Shown: positions 1-11,196 of the stretch, in pieces
Position numbering within the stretch: the first letter of the stretch is position 1
Layout: every line of letters begins with the position of its first letter
From: Nothophaeocryptopus gaeumannii
Taxonomy: Eukaryota > Ascomycota > Dothideomycetes > Mycosphaerellales > Mycosphaerellaceae
Length of the DNA: 64,000 bases
Direction of reading: 5' to 3'
Assembly (NCBI GenBank): GCA_031771865.1
Contig: JASISA010000025.1
Location: 2,914,001 to 2,978,000 of the forward strand
Translations under genes and position numbers: made by a program
The notes under the pieces: model-generated
What the model was told of the DNA's origin: nothing
The model's input: only the letters and a program-made list of their open reading frames with translations
The model's database searches: none

Positions 1-663
1 GAGCGCTACAATGAAGCCGGTCAGAGTCTCTGCGAAGCTTAGCGAGCGTTCGCTAGCACGTGTGAGATGCAAGTACCCGGTGTTGGGAACGTCACACAGC
101 GTTATCGGAAATTGACCACGTGCATAAGAACAATGCTCGTACTGCATAGCACTCTTCTGCAGTGGTCGCCAGCGCATATACTGCGCAGGCGATGCGCACG
201 GTTCCTGATTTGAGACCTCGCTCCAAGGAGGCCATGGCTGGTTGGGATACGCATGCGCTCCGTCCTCGTGCATTGTCCAGTACGTTGGGTGCTACTGCAT
301 CATATTCGTGAACCCCCTCGAATCTACCGCTCTGGACCTCCATACCTGTACGACAGTCGGTGAAATGCTAATCTTGCTTCGCTGGTTTCCCAATATCTGC
401 AGGCGTGGGCTCCGGAGGTGGCTTGACTGGGCTGGAATATGTTTCTTATCGATGCAATGACATGGAAGAAATGCGGACGAGGAGAAACCGATACGACGCT
501 GCCATGCGAGGACGCCCGACTACTGTGGCTGTTCGTCTGGAAGCGTGTATCCGTCTCAAGTGACTGACACTTCCTTACCACAGTTGCTTCCTTATAGTGC
601 CGGGTGAGGTTGAGACAGCATCGTGGGTGCTGAGTGTGAGTCAAGCTCAAAATTCATTTCAAG
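1..663. other. upstream region without a recognised gene
   Basis: No open frame here has recognisable protein character. The stretch presumably holds the promoter and 5' UTR of the glycosyltransferase gene that starts at 664. No clear TATA box, repeat or RNA gene was seen. Confidence 0.5.
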
Positions 664-3267
664 ATGCCTTCCACCACTACCCAGGCAAACGACTTCGACT
701 TCGACTTCGACAAGGCTCATGCTGGGTTACCAGCGCTGGAGAACAAGGAGTCGCAGGCGGAAGTCGACCTTGATAAGCTTGCTGAGCAACTCCAGAATCT
801 TCAGCGGACCTCAAGACATTTCTTCAATCGACACAGTGCGGCTCAGAGCAGTAGTGGGAATAGCGACAGCGGCAGTGTTCGCTCCAGTCGAGGCAATACT
901 GGCTATGGTGGCGAGACTCCTCCGGCTCTTACGCTGAGTCCTTGCTCGACACCCTCGAATGCCGATGGAGTGAGTGAATTGGTCAAATTGCATCTATCGT
1001 TCTTCCTGACGACTTCTTCCAGCTGCCACGAACACCATCTACACTGTCCCAATTAGCGAATAACTTCCCTTCACCAAAGTCACTTCAGGGAGCAGGCAGA
1101 ATTCGATCTCCAAGCCCGCTTGCAGCAGAGCAGAATACCAGCACACCAGAGTTCCACATACCGCCATCAATTTCTGAAGATGAGAATCGCTCGACTGGTG
1201 GGCAGACACCCAGAGTACGAGCTCAGACAAGAACGCGGCAGTCGTTGGCAGCTTCGGTACACTCAGGCTCTACGCATCCTTCGCGACCAAGATCATCAAG
1301 TCTTTCAGCATTGCCGATTCAAAGTCCAGCTGCAGTAGTCATTCGGAGTTCTTCTTTTTCTGATATTGCGGAGCGAGCAGTCCTCAACAGCTGGTTCCGG
1401 ACTTCAGACCCAGCAAGAGAGCTTGTGGTTCCTGGACCGCCGTCGCCAACCCGGCCGGCAAGTGGGCCAGGCTATCGTCCAGTTCCGCAAGAAGACATCG
1501 ATGTCATCGAGCCTGTCAACGCATCGGCTCATGTCAAGACTGAACGCAAAAAGCTCCAGAAGAAACGCAAACCGGACGGCACGCCCAATGAGAAGTACGA
1601 TGCCCCATCGACCAGCAGTGGAGATTCCAAAGCAAGCATCTGGAGTCGGACGAAAGATTCTTTTGTGGCCACATACTGTCCATCCGAAGCACCACCACTC
1701 ATCCTTCCAACCGGACCGACCGACTTCGAAAAGACACTTTACCTTAGCACCAACCGACTTGGCCTATACTCCTTTGGTGTCTTCTCTTTCCTCAGTCTCA
1801 GCGTCGGCATGTGGCTCTTCGTAATATCGAGTTACATCTTCTACTGGTTCGGAGCTGTTGTCTTCCTCTTGCAGATCTACCTCGTCATATCCTATACCGT
1901 GAGTGTTTGTGGGAAGGATTATGATTATCCGAAACATCAACGTTTGGTGGAGGAGAATCCGATTGATCAAATCACGTGCCCGACTGTGGATGTCTATTTG
2001 CCGTGTTGTAAGGAGCCGATTGAGGTTTTGGAGAATACGTATAAGCATATCCGGGAGTTGGAGTATCCTGAGGGGAAGTTGAGAGTATGGGTTTTGGATG
2101 ATGGGGCTTCGGATGCGGTGAAGGCAATGGCGGAGTCGTATGGTTACAGCTATATCTGTCGAGAGGACCGACCGAGGTTGAAGAAAGCCGGGAATCTGCG
2201 CTGGGCGTTTGCGAGGACGGAGGGAGACTTCTTCGCGATCTTTGATGCTGACTTCTGCCCACGACCTGATTTCCTCAAAGAGATCATTCCGATACATCTC
2301 GCCAAACCGGATACGGCGATCGTGCAGACGCCGCAGTTCTTTCGGACATCGGATGAGCAGACTTGGGTTGAGCAGGGTGCCGGTGCTGTGCAAGAGTTGT
2401 TCTACCGGGTTGTCCAGATCAACCGGAACCGCTTTGGAGCGTCGATTTGTGTGGGGAGTAATGCTGTCTATCGACGTGCGGCGCTGGAAGAGGTGGGTGG
2501 GACTGCTGAGATTGGATTCAGTGAGGATGTTCACACTGGCTTCTATGCCGTCAATCGTGGGTGGAAGGTCAGGTACTTGCCGCTCTGTTTGGCTTGTGGT
2601 ATCTGTCCTGATACACCGCGGGCGTTCTTCAGTCAGCAGATGCGGTGGTGTATGGTGAGTCCACCCGACTCTGCTCTTGAATTACCATCACTAACCTCCC
2701 CCACAGGGCTCAACCACCCTCCTCACCAACATGGACTTCTGGCGCTCCTCCCTCAACCCCATTCAAAAGATCTGCTACCTCTCCGGCATGATGTACTACT
2801 CCGCCATCTCCCTCTCCATCTTCATCAACCCCCTCCCGGGGATTCTCATGCTCTGGACCAAGCCCCACTACGTCCGCTACTATAACCTCGCCTTCGCCAT
2901 TCCCTCCATCATCTACTCCTTAATCGCCATCCGCGCCTGGTCCAAAGCCCGCTATGGCTTCAATGTTCAATTCGTCATGGTCATACAATCGTACGCTTAC
3001 CTGACCGCGATTAAGGATCGACTGTTTGGACGGGCATTGGCGTGGGTTCCGAGTGGGGATGTGAAGGCGCATAAGAATAACAAGTATAGGAATATGAGGA
3101 TTTTGGCGTGTTGTTGGACGATTTGTGTGATTGGGGCTGTGGCGAGTGGGACGACGTATCAGATTTTGAAGGGGTTGCCGTGGTATGATTGTCTGCCGTT
3201 GATTGTGTTGGATCTGTTCAATTTGTATCTGGCACATAGGTTTTTGCTTTGGAGTGGAAAGGTATAG
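664..3267 (+). CDS. cellulose-synthase-like family 2 glycosyltransferase (membrane)
   Basis: Three exons: 664-969, 1023-2654 and 2707-3267. The introns (53 and 52 bp) start GTGAGT and keep phase 0, giving about 832 aa. The first ~260 residues are Ser/Pro/Arg-rich and look disordered. Two membrane segments follow (around 'LGLYSFGVFSF' and 'FYWFGAVVFLLQIYLV'). The GT-A catalytic domain shows DDG near residue 458, DAD near 508, ED near 601 and QQMRW near 639; this D, DxD, ED, QxxRW set marks processive GT2 enzymes of the cellulose synthase/hyaluronan synthase type. The second intron falls directly after QQMRWCM. Four or five further membrane helices form the C-terminus. The likely role is polymerising and extruding a surface polysaccharide from a UDP-sugar; fungal GT2 genes of this general kind have been linked to hyphal growth on surfaces. 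The sugar specificity cannot be read from the sequence. Confidence 0.93.
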
Positions 3268-3900
3268 GGGCGTAGAGGGAGGGAGAGAGGGAGGTCAGGG
3301 TGGGCTGGATGGATTCATGGTGGGACTTGTATCATATCTACGGACGCGTCTATACGTGGTAATGGTCAGCTTATGAGTTCAACAAATGGAACATACACTC
3401 GTTTGAGCCTTGGATGCTAGTCTCTCTTGAAGTCCCTAGAGAGTGCTTGTTATGTTGGCCTTTGGTCGAGCTCAGAAACTCTGCTGTTCTTTTGGCTCAA
3501 GAGCTTGTCGAAGTACCTCAGGTAGTGTTTGGGAGAGTTGCCGATGGAATTGTACTTACCCAAGCCAGTTCCTTACATTTCCGACCGCCCGTATGGCACA
3601 TCTTTACACCTCTGCGAACACCGTGAGCTAGATTGATGACTGAATTGTTGATAATGATGAGCGTGGTTCGAAAGGGAGCCGATCAGCAGGCCTAAGCCCA
3701 GCGCGTTTGCACCCAAATGAATGCTCAGTTCTGCTTTGATTTCCCCCTTCTCCTCTAACACATCGTCATGAATCAATCTCGACACTTACTACAATCAACA
3801 TGAATCTTGACAGTGAACACAACAGCTCAGTGCTCATATGGCCAAGCCGTCTTGAAATCTGGATGGTCCATGCAGACGCCACACGAACGCCTCTCATGTA
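3268..3900. other. intergenic, no gene seen
   Basis: This holds the 3' flank of the glycosyltransferase gene up to the transposon. Only short frames without protein character are present. Confidence 0.5.
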
Positions 3901-5232
3901 GAAGGTTTCCCGGCTTGGCGCACAACCCTATATGGCGCACAGACTCATATGGTCCATACACCTATCTTTGTCAGTGAATAACTCGACAACCATGGATCAG
4001 ATTGAGAAGGCGCTTGCAGATCTAAGACTGTCAGATAAGCCGAATATATCTGAGACAGCAAAGAAGTTCAAAATAGAAAGATCCAAGCTGTCAAAAGTAT
4101 GGAATAGCAAACAAGGGACTAAGCAGCAGCAGTATGAAAACAACCGAGTTTTGAACGACTAATAGGAGTATAACCTTTGCGAATATATTAAGGATCTTAC
4201 CAACTATAGTATCCCTCCTACTGCTATAGTATTAAGGAACTTCGCCTTTGATATCGTAGGTTACTTACCTAGAAAGAACTAGCCTACTACTTTTATAAAA
4301 AGGTACTCTAATATTTTGGATACTAGCTATCTTTTAGGCCTAGACAAAGCAAGATCTTAGGCTAATAATGAAAAGTACTATGCCCTATACTTTAGCCTCC
4401 TTAAAAAGAAGATCTAAAAGTATAATATCTAGCTAAATAATATAGTTAATATATATAAGAAAGGGTTCCTTCTTCTTAGGGTAGTTAACAAGTCTTAAAG
4501 GATCTTTACAAAAGGAGCTTTTAAAGAGGGCAAACTAGTTAGAGTTCTTTAAGATAGTAATCGTGAATAGATTACCTATATTATAGCTATCTATATAGAT
4601 AGTTTAGTACTTCCTCCTACCTTAATATATAAGGCCTAACCTAGTAATCTTTAGGATACCTAGGTAGAGGATATTAACCTAGATAAGCATAGTACTTTCT
4701 TTACAAGCTTACTAAATAGCTAGACTTTAGATAAGCTTAGATACTAATAGTTAATAGAGGTCGATAATCGTTTTAGAGAATATAAGACTGTAACTTTAGA
4801 GGGAAAAGGACGCCCTTTTATAGTCCCTATATAAAGAAAAGAAGCGTAGAAAGCGAGGCTAAAAGCTCTTTAAGCTAGTTAGGGCTAAAGAAGAAAGTAG
4901 AGTAATCTTTATAAGCCTAAATAAGGTAGCTAGGGCAAAGGAGATATTAGCTAAAAAGGAAGTAAAGAAAGATACTAATTAGGCTACTAAAGAGGTAGCT
5001 AAAGTTTAGAAAGAGGTAGAGAAATAGTTCTAAGCTAATGCTCGGTAGTTAAAGGCTATTTAAAAGCAATAGGAGGTAAAGGAGAAGAAAGAGAAAGCTA
5101 CTACTAAAAAAGTAAGGAAAGAAATGTAAAAGGAAGTTGACTAAGCTAACAAATAGCTAGATACTAACCTTAAGGAGTCTATTAAGAAGGTAAAGAACCC
5201 CCTAAGGCGTATTATCTTTAAATAGCCCTAAC
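3901..5232 (+). mobile_element. RIP-damaged pogo/Fot1-type DNA transposon, 3'-truncated (copy 1)
   Basis: The element begins at GAAGGTTTCCCGGCTTGGCG directly after a TA dinucleotide, as expected for Tc1/mariner/pogo insertion. The same 5' end recurs at 61463, also after TA. From about 4163 on the sequence is AT-rich and full of TAG/TAA, with C/G surviving mainly outside CpA/TpG. Read through the stops, the + frame gives a pogo-type transposase: an N-terminal helix-turn-helix, a segment like 'EGKLVRVLQDSNRE' followed by a 'LVLPPTLIYKA'-like segment, and a lysine-rich coiled tail. The catalytic middle is shortened by an internal deletion near 4790. No matching right terminal repeat is found; element-like sequence stops near 5232. 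Confidence 0.85.
3992..4162 (+). pseudogene. transposase N-terminal helix-turn-helix remnant
   Basis: An ATG-initiated frame of 56 aa encodes an HTH-type DNA-binding start ('ISETAKKFKIERSKLSKVW'), as in pogo/Fot1 transposases. It stops at TAA 4160-4162; in the same frame further transposase-like sequence follows, broken by many stops. The piece is much less mutated than the homologous part of the copy at 61463, where CpA has become TpA at several sites. It cannot supply a working transposase. Confidence 0.75.
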
Positions 5233-5776
5233 CAGACGACACACATGTACAGCGGTCGATGTATGTCCGAAGCTTCCCGTCTCCTTACCTGGATGTGGCT
5301 ACCTGCTACTTCAACTCGCCTCCTTGTATTCGCCCGGACATGCTGCAGTGTCGCTTGCATCTCTCTGAGTAGACAGCTCCTCTAACTGCCACGTGAGGTA
5401 CATCTGATACAATGTCCAACCGAGGCGAAGACCACGCGACTGGACAGATCTGGACGGCACGGTAGATGGAGTAGGCAAGCTTCACCGTGCGGGAATAGAT
5501 CTTGAGGGGAAGAGAGCGGCGAGGAGGCTACTCGTCGCTGTCGACTCTTCAGTGTACTTCCCACATTCTTCGCAAGCGTATTGGCTCCTATTTGGGTGAC
5601 ATCTCTATACTGTGGCTGTGCGCCAGCGTTCCCCCTCTCGTGAATCCGAGCTAGAAGTCGGAAGAGGAGCTAGAAGCCAGAAGAGGAGCATATAGCAGTC
5701 GATCGAGACCCACGCTCTGGCAGGAGAAGACCCACTTCGTTTACTTGGCCTGGTATTCGAACACTTCACGACGACA
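5233..5776. other. intergenic, no gene seen
   Basis: Normal-composition DNA between the transposon remnant and the MFS gene, presumably that gene's promoter and 5' UTR. No motif could be assigned with confidence. Confidence 0.45.
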
Positions 5777-7759
5777 ATGGCTACGCAGTCAGAGAAGGCA
5801 GTGCTTGAGCGCATTGAGACCAACTCAGATGCAGCGACTCCAAATGAGAAGGCTGCCAATCCTCTCGACAAGATCATCACTGTCGAGACTATCGCTTCCG
5901 TCGATGTCGAGAATCATCAAGCGTTCAGGGGCGATGACTCCGATGGCAAAGTCGCATGGACCATGAAGAAGCTGCTGGCAGCAGCCTTCTTGTCTATGCT
6001 CTACACTGGTATTCTCACAGGAGCATTCTTCCCAATGTACTCAACTGATTTCGATCAGGGTCCCAAATCCCACTTTACTTCACAGGAGGCGCTCTGAGCT
6101 TCATCGCCAAAGATCTTCACGCTCACAACATCATCGGCTGGCTACCAGTCGCCAACACTCTGGCCATAGCCGCGGCGTGTCCATTTGTGGGCTACCTGCA
6201 AGATCTCTTCGGAAAGCGCTACATCGCCCTCTTCGGTGCCACTCTCCTCTGCGTAGGATGCATCGTTCTTGGCACAGCACACCATCTCGGCCAGTCATTG
6301 GCTGGTATGGCTCTCGCTGGCGCAGGTGCTGGCGTGGGAGAACTTACTGGTCTCGCTGGCCTTGCTGAGACCGTGCCCGTGAAACACCGAGGGTATTCGC
6401 TTGCTATTCTTACGGCTTTCGTGCTGCCGTTTGCTCCGTACGTTATGTATACTGAGCTGTTCGCCACCCGTGGTACCAACCCGACCTGGAGATGGGGAAC
6501 TTGGATCGCGCTCATCTACAACGGAGTCACGCTTGTCGGGCTAGCAATCTTCTACTTCCCACATGCACACACTCGTGCCGAGGGCATGCACTTCTCAGCT
6601 GTGCTGAAGCGCATTGACTACGCGGGAGGGTTCCTATCTATCATCGGCCTGACTCTCTTCCTCGTTGCCCTTCAGGCTGGCGGCTACACTCATCCCTGGA
6701 CAAGCGCCTATACTCTATGCACCCTACTGGTTGGCCTAGCGCTCTTGCTTGCTTGGGTCGCATGGGAGTGGAAGTTCGCCAAGCATCCTATGATTCCCAA
6801 AGAGCTCTTCCTCGGTCAACGAGTGATCGGATTCTCATTCGCAGTGGCCTTCGTCGCGGGCATGAACTTCTTCAGTCTGTTGAACTTCTGGCCATTGACT
6901 ATCTCCAATGTTTGGTCACCAGAGCCAGTGGCAATCGGCTACAGAGGTCTTCCAGTCGCACTTGCAGTAAGTCATAATGATAGAGCATGTATTCTTGTCG
7001 AACCTTTTACTGACGATATTCCAGACTGCTGTCGGAGCCATCTTCTGGAACGCCTTGCTCTCAGTCTGGCCAGGCGGCATCCGCTACATTCTCTTCATGG
7101 CATCCACCATGCTGACCTGCTTCGGCGGAGCTCTTGCATCAATGACTCCAGACAACGTTTACCAGTCCGTTACGCTGGCTTCTTTCGCAGCCTTCGGTCT
7201 TGGAGGTGTCCTTGTGCCAGCCGCTACAGGTAAATGTCTTGGAAGTCGCTCGTACATCGCCAAATTGACCATTGTTGATAGCTGCCATGATCGCCTGTCC
7301 AGACGCTCGCATCACAACCTGCGCAGCCCTGTCACTCTCCGTCCGTGCTGTTGGTGGAGCCATCGGCTACAGCATCTACTACAGCATCTTCGTCAAGAAA
7401 CTCACAAGCGCTCTTCCAACACTTGTCGGCCAATACGCTGTACAAGCTGGTCTACCCGCTACGTCCGCCGAAGCTTTCGTCGGAACGTTCCTCACCACGC
7501 CTGAGCAGATCACCACTGTGCCCGGAGTGACGAAGGCGATTCTTGGTGCTGCCGCGTATGGAGCTCAGTGGGCTTACGCTGAGGCGATTCATCTTGTTTG
7601 GTGAGTTCCATTCCTTCGGTCAAGAACTAAGCCAGACAGTTCGCTAACGGATTCATTAGGTACACATCCATTGCTTTCGGCTTCTGTGCTATGGTATGTT
7701 CATTGGCTATTCCGAACACGAAGAAGTTCCAGACGAACAGGATCGCTGTCGCTTTGTAG
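5777..7759 (+). CDS. MFS transporter, TRI12/siderophore-efflux type
   Basis: Five exons: 5777-6008, 6059-6966, 7025-7229, 7282-7600 and 7660-7759. The four introns are 50-59 bp and the joined frame is open for 587 aa. Splicing at 6008/6059 restores the family-like stretch 'TGSQIPLYFTGGALSF'; without it the frame stops at once. A hydrophilic N-terminus of about 70 residues precedes about 14 membrane helices. 'WLPVANTLAIAAACPFVGYL' and the end 'KKFQTNRIAVAL' are typical of the fungal TRI12/siderophore transporter family of 14-TM drug:H+ antiporters. It probably acts at the plasma membrane as an efflux pump or siderophore carrier. No biosynthetic cluster adjoins it, so the substrate is open. Confidence 0.92.
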
Positions 7760-8153
7760 AAAGACAAGGCTGTCAACATCGTGGCCAAGATAGTATTTCG
7801 AAGGAAGCACTCGACCTTCTCACTGCTCATTTTGTCCTATATTCCTTTTCGGGTGCCCTCCCTTCTTGCCTCCCAAAGCCCCATTCAGAGAGCGAGCCGA
7901 CCACCGCTTCAACAAGTTCGCTTGCGCTACACATCGCACGTAGATCACTTGAGAGTTGAGTGGTTGTAAAAGAACCTCCCAACCTTTCACGCTGTGCAAT
8001 CGGCGCCCTATATGCTCCCATCAAAGGACGATACAGGGACCGAGCTAAACTTTATAGGTGCATATCAGGGCGCGAAGTACCAAGCTAGTCGAGCTCTCTA
8101 ACTGCGGGACCCACTTCAAGGCCAAGAGGGGCATTGCATTCATCGCGGACCAG

Positions 8154-8161
8154 TATAAATA
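8154..8161 (+). promoter_or_regulatory. TATA box of the GNAT gene
   Basis: TATAAATA lies 83 bp before the ATG at 8244, a plausible core-promoter distance. It supports the downstream ATG rather than an earlier non-ATG extension of the frame. Confidence 0.5.
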
Positions 8162-8243
8162 TAATCCTTGTCAGTCACATCCTCCAAGATACCAAGACCG
8201 GTTCAAATCGCGACTGCACCTCCTCAGTCTTCACCAATCCAAC

Positions 8244-8912
8244 ATGGGATCTCTCCAGCGGCCTCAGTTGGAGGTACGCAAAGCTCGACTGGAAGATGTT
8301 GCCTCCCTTAGTACAATTATGCCACGATCCTTCCACCCGGTCAATCCATATATCAAGCGATGTCATCCAGATACACCAGCAACAGCAGCCTGGTGGTCTC
8401 GAATCTTCACAGACGAAATCAACGACCCAGATACTTGTCTCAATCACACAGCCATCGATCCCTCGGCTCCATCAGCCATCCGAGCCGTCGGCATATTATG
8501 CATACGATTAGTAGAAGCAGACGACGCCACAGCCGGATTCTGGTCCCTCTACCCTTTTCTCCCGCCGCCAGACCAAGATTACGAATTATTCAAACCCTGC
8601 ATAGATGCCATGATCGAAGCGCGCCTCGAAGCCATGGAGGGTAAGGGAGGAAAAGTCTGGCACGTGGAACTCTTCGGCGTCGACCATGCGTACAAAGGTA
8701 CCGGTCTTGGGAGGAAGTTATTGGAGGCAGCTGGGAGAGTGGCGGATGAGGATGGCTGGCCGATGTTCGTCGAAGCGAATTCCAAAGCTGCTGGGATTTA
8801 TTTGAAGGTTGGATTTGAGTTGCAGGGGATTATGGAGATGCCAGAGGAGGTTGAAGGGGAGAAGTATGTGCAGCATATGATGGTTCGGCCGGCGAAGGCG
8901 AAGGGACGATGA
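8244..8912 (+). CDS. GNAT family N-acetyltransferase
   Basis: Intronless, 222 aa. The ATG at 8244 opens 'MGSLQRPQLEVRKARLEDV', a usual GNAT start where the first strand leads into helix 1. The acetyl-CoA-binding motif A is visible near residues 146-162 ('YKGTGLGRKLLEAA', matching Q/RxxGxG/A). A following 'FVEANSKAAGIYLKVGF' matches the motif-B strand-helix segment. It is expected to transfer acetyl from acetyl-CoA to an amine; fungal relatives of this size include small-molecule and putative toxin or polyamine acetyltransferases. It lies 485 bp downstream of the MFS gene on the same strand. Substrate unknown. Confidence 0.88.
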   Translation: MGSLQRPQLEVRKARLEDVASLSTIMPRSFHPVNPYIKRCHPDTPATAAWWSRIFTDEINDPDTCLNHTAIDPSAPSAIRAVGILCIRLVEADDATAGFWSLYPFLPPPDQDYELFKPCIDAMIEARLEAMEGKGGKVWHVELFGVDHAYKGTGLGRKLLEAAGRVADEDGWPMFVEANSKAAGIYLKVGFELQGIMEMPEEVEGEKYVQHMMVRPAKAKGR

Positions 8913-10401
8913 TGGAAGAGGGCACGAGTTGAGTTTACTGCTTACTTCTGAGATGTGCTTGCCGTGAATCAAGGCACTCGTCTGGCCATCAATGTCGAAG
9001 GCTGAAAGTAGTGGGAGGATCTGTTCGGTCAATACGAGGCAGATCGCATCTTCAAGGAAGACGTTTGATGAAAGCAGAAGAATCCAGGATATGTCTCGAT
9101 AGCAAGGCTGTTCTGGTCGGGACTTCAGCAAGAGCATACCGTGCTGAGATTTTTACGACGTTTCACAGGCCTTCTCGCGACGGATCCGAGTCGGATGTCT
9201 TGCCTGGTTCGCGACTACAACTCCTGGGTAGATGCAGTGCTTAGCGGCTGTGCCGGTAAGTAAAACTGAAGATATTTTAGAGCTGAATGAGTGTTTGGTA
9301 CGTCCGACAGAAACGCCGTGGTCAAAGGCGTCCTTCCGCAAGCCCTGTACAGTGCTTGCAGACTTTTGACGAGCGCGAGGCAGTCATATTTCCTTGTTTG
9401 GAAAATGCGTTCTCGGCCGGTGTTGGTTGCGGCTTTCGCAGATGCTGATTCATCTACCAACATAATCAATACGAACGACATCCTGGTGTTATGCTCTTGG
9501 CATCGAGATGTTTCAGATCTCGGTATTTCCCCCTGTGCCCTGAGAGATGGGTGGATGCAGTAGTAGTCGTCTTGGCCGCTGTTGCCCGCAGAAAGTAGGG
9601 TAGCCTTAGAGGCTTCCGTGATTCAGCTGGGGAGTCGCGGGAGCTGAAAGTTATGGGTGTCGAAATGCGTGATATAAACCAACTTCTTTCGTGTGGGCGA
9701 GGTTGGACGGCAGTGACTTTGACGACGCTCACGAGAGTGTTTCTGTCTGATAAAGGCGATGCCATTGGTGTGGAAGAAGAGATATGGTGTGGAAGAGAGA
9801 GCGATATCTGTGAATGAGTTTGTGGAGCAGCAAAAAGGCTCACGCTTGCTGCACATGGCAAGCCGGTATACTATATATGCATCTAGCGCCGATAATCGAA
9901 GCTTCGATGCGTCTGTAGTTCAACACGATGGAAGGAATGGATGCAGACGAGGTTTGCATTTGCATGTGTGCGCCTTGGCCGTGTCGGATGTATGAAGGAC
10001 GAAGGAAGCGGCTTGGCGGCGTAGCAGAGAAGAAAGGATTCGCCCAGGGCCAGGAGGCATGAGCTTAAGTAAATACGTAAGCAAAAGGTGCCGAAACTGT
10101 GCGCTGACTCGTCAATGTGCGTCAGTATTTCGTGCGATCGCTCCTATTTGGCATTGAAGTTGGGCAGAGCCGGTCACAGTCGCTCTCTCTCCTCATTTGT
10201 AACTCACTTGCCTCTTCGTACCTGCGATTTAAAGAGCATCGGAGTTTGGTAGGCTACCAGGATCCGAACCAACGAGGCGGAGACTCTTTCATATTACTAT
10301 TTCCATCTTCTCTCTTCAGCCAGGCGTACCGCATAATACGAACATGAGAAGCGATATACCTGCCTGTAGCCCTACGCGCTGCTCCCAACGAGCCCTCAAG
10401 G
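8913..10401. other. 1.5-kb region without a recognisable gene
   Basis: Short frames occur on both strands, but none starts at a convincing ATG and has protein-like composition. No repeat, tRNA or transposon signature was seen. It may include the promoter of the gene at 10402. Confidence 0.4.
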
Positions 10402-11019
10402 ATGCCCGACTCAAACCCTCGGCAAGGCAGCCCGTCTAATATGCCTCAGACCTCTCTTGACATACTCAACCCCGAGCCATACGTGCCAGACTATGTCAAA
10501 CAACAGCCGAGAACAGCGACCGCATTCCATATCGAGGACCTCAGCCGCCAGGTAATTGACGTCTTCTGCACCCAAGACTGGGACAATCCCGTTCTCGTCG
10601 AGCATGCCACGCCCAACTTCCAAGCCTACATCGACTACGCGTCTGCTCGCGCGCGAACTCTACAAGAGCATATCGACTTCCATATCGCCATGTACAAATT
10701 GAACCCGGGATATACCTTCGAAGTCCAAACCATCTTGGCAGATGTAGACGAAGAGAAGGGACAAGCAACCGCCTGGGCCACACTGAAAGTGACTGGCTTC
10801 CCTGTGAAGATTCAGCGAGAGAGCATGACTATCCTCTGGTGGAGGAGAAAGCAGAACAAATGGAGATGCTACAAGCAATTCGGGCTGAGGGGCATAGATT
10901 GGTTCGGACAAGCTGGAGCTGAGGCGACAGAGGATACTTCGTCCTTGTCGGACCTCTCCTCAGCCAAGAGTCCAACAAGCGAATGTCAGAGCGACATCGA
11001 TACTGGACCGTCTACTTGA
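10402..11019 (+). CDS. conserved-type hypothetical protein, possibly NTF2/SnoaL-like fold
   Basis: Intronless, 205 aa, starting at ATG 10402. There is a short polar N-terminus, a compact alpha/beta body (about residues 35-170) and a Ser/Thr-rich acidic tail. The body pairs helices ('HIEDLSRQVIDVFC', 'QEHIDFHIAMYKLN') with strands ('TFEVQTILADV', 'ATAWATLKVTGFP', 'KWRCYKQFGL'), the order seen in NTF2/SnoaL-like domains. No catalytic motif was identified, so the fold is an inference. It sits 177 bp upstream of a Zn2Cys6 regulator on the same strand. Confidence 0.75.
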   Translation: MPDSNPRQGSPSNMPQTSLDILNPEPYVPDYVKQQPRTATAFHIEDLSRQVIDVFCTQDWDNPVLVEHATPNFQAYIDYASARARTLQEHIDFHIAMYKLNPGYTFEVQTILADVDEEKGQATAWATLKVTGFPVKIQRESMTILWWRRKQNKWRCYKQFGLRGIDWFGQAGAEATEDTSSLSDLSSAKSPTSECQSDIDTGPST

Positions 11020-11196
11020 AGCGTCTCTGCATTTGCGTCTGCATCCTCCATGCACTCCATCTCCCGTCTTTGCTCCTCAGCGGCTCGGCTGTAGATCTCG
11101 GAGCCGCTCGGCTTCGGCGGCAGCTCATCCTGGCATGATCCACCTCTTCTTGCTGTCCTCGCACAGAATCACCCACAATCCCACCAACGCCAAACA

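Noticed and set aside
1764..2534. 256-aa minus-strand frame
   Set aside because: It is a shadow of the glycosyltransferase catalytic domain.
8195..8215. GGTTCAAATC, similar to a tRNA T-loop
   Set aside because: No cloverleaf can be built around it; it lies in the 5' UTR of the GNAT gene.
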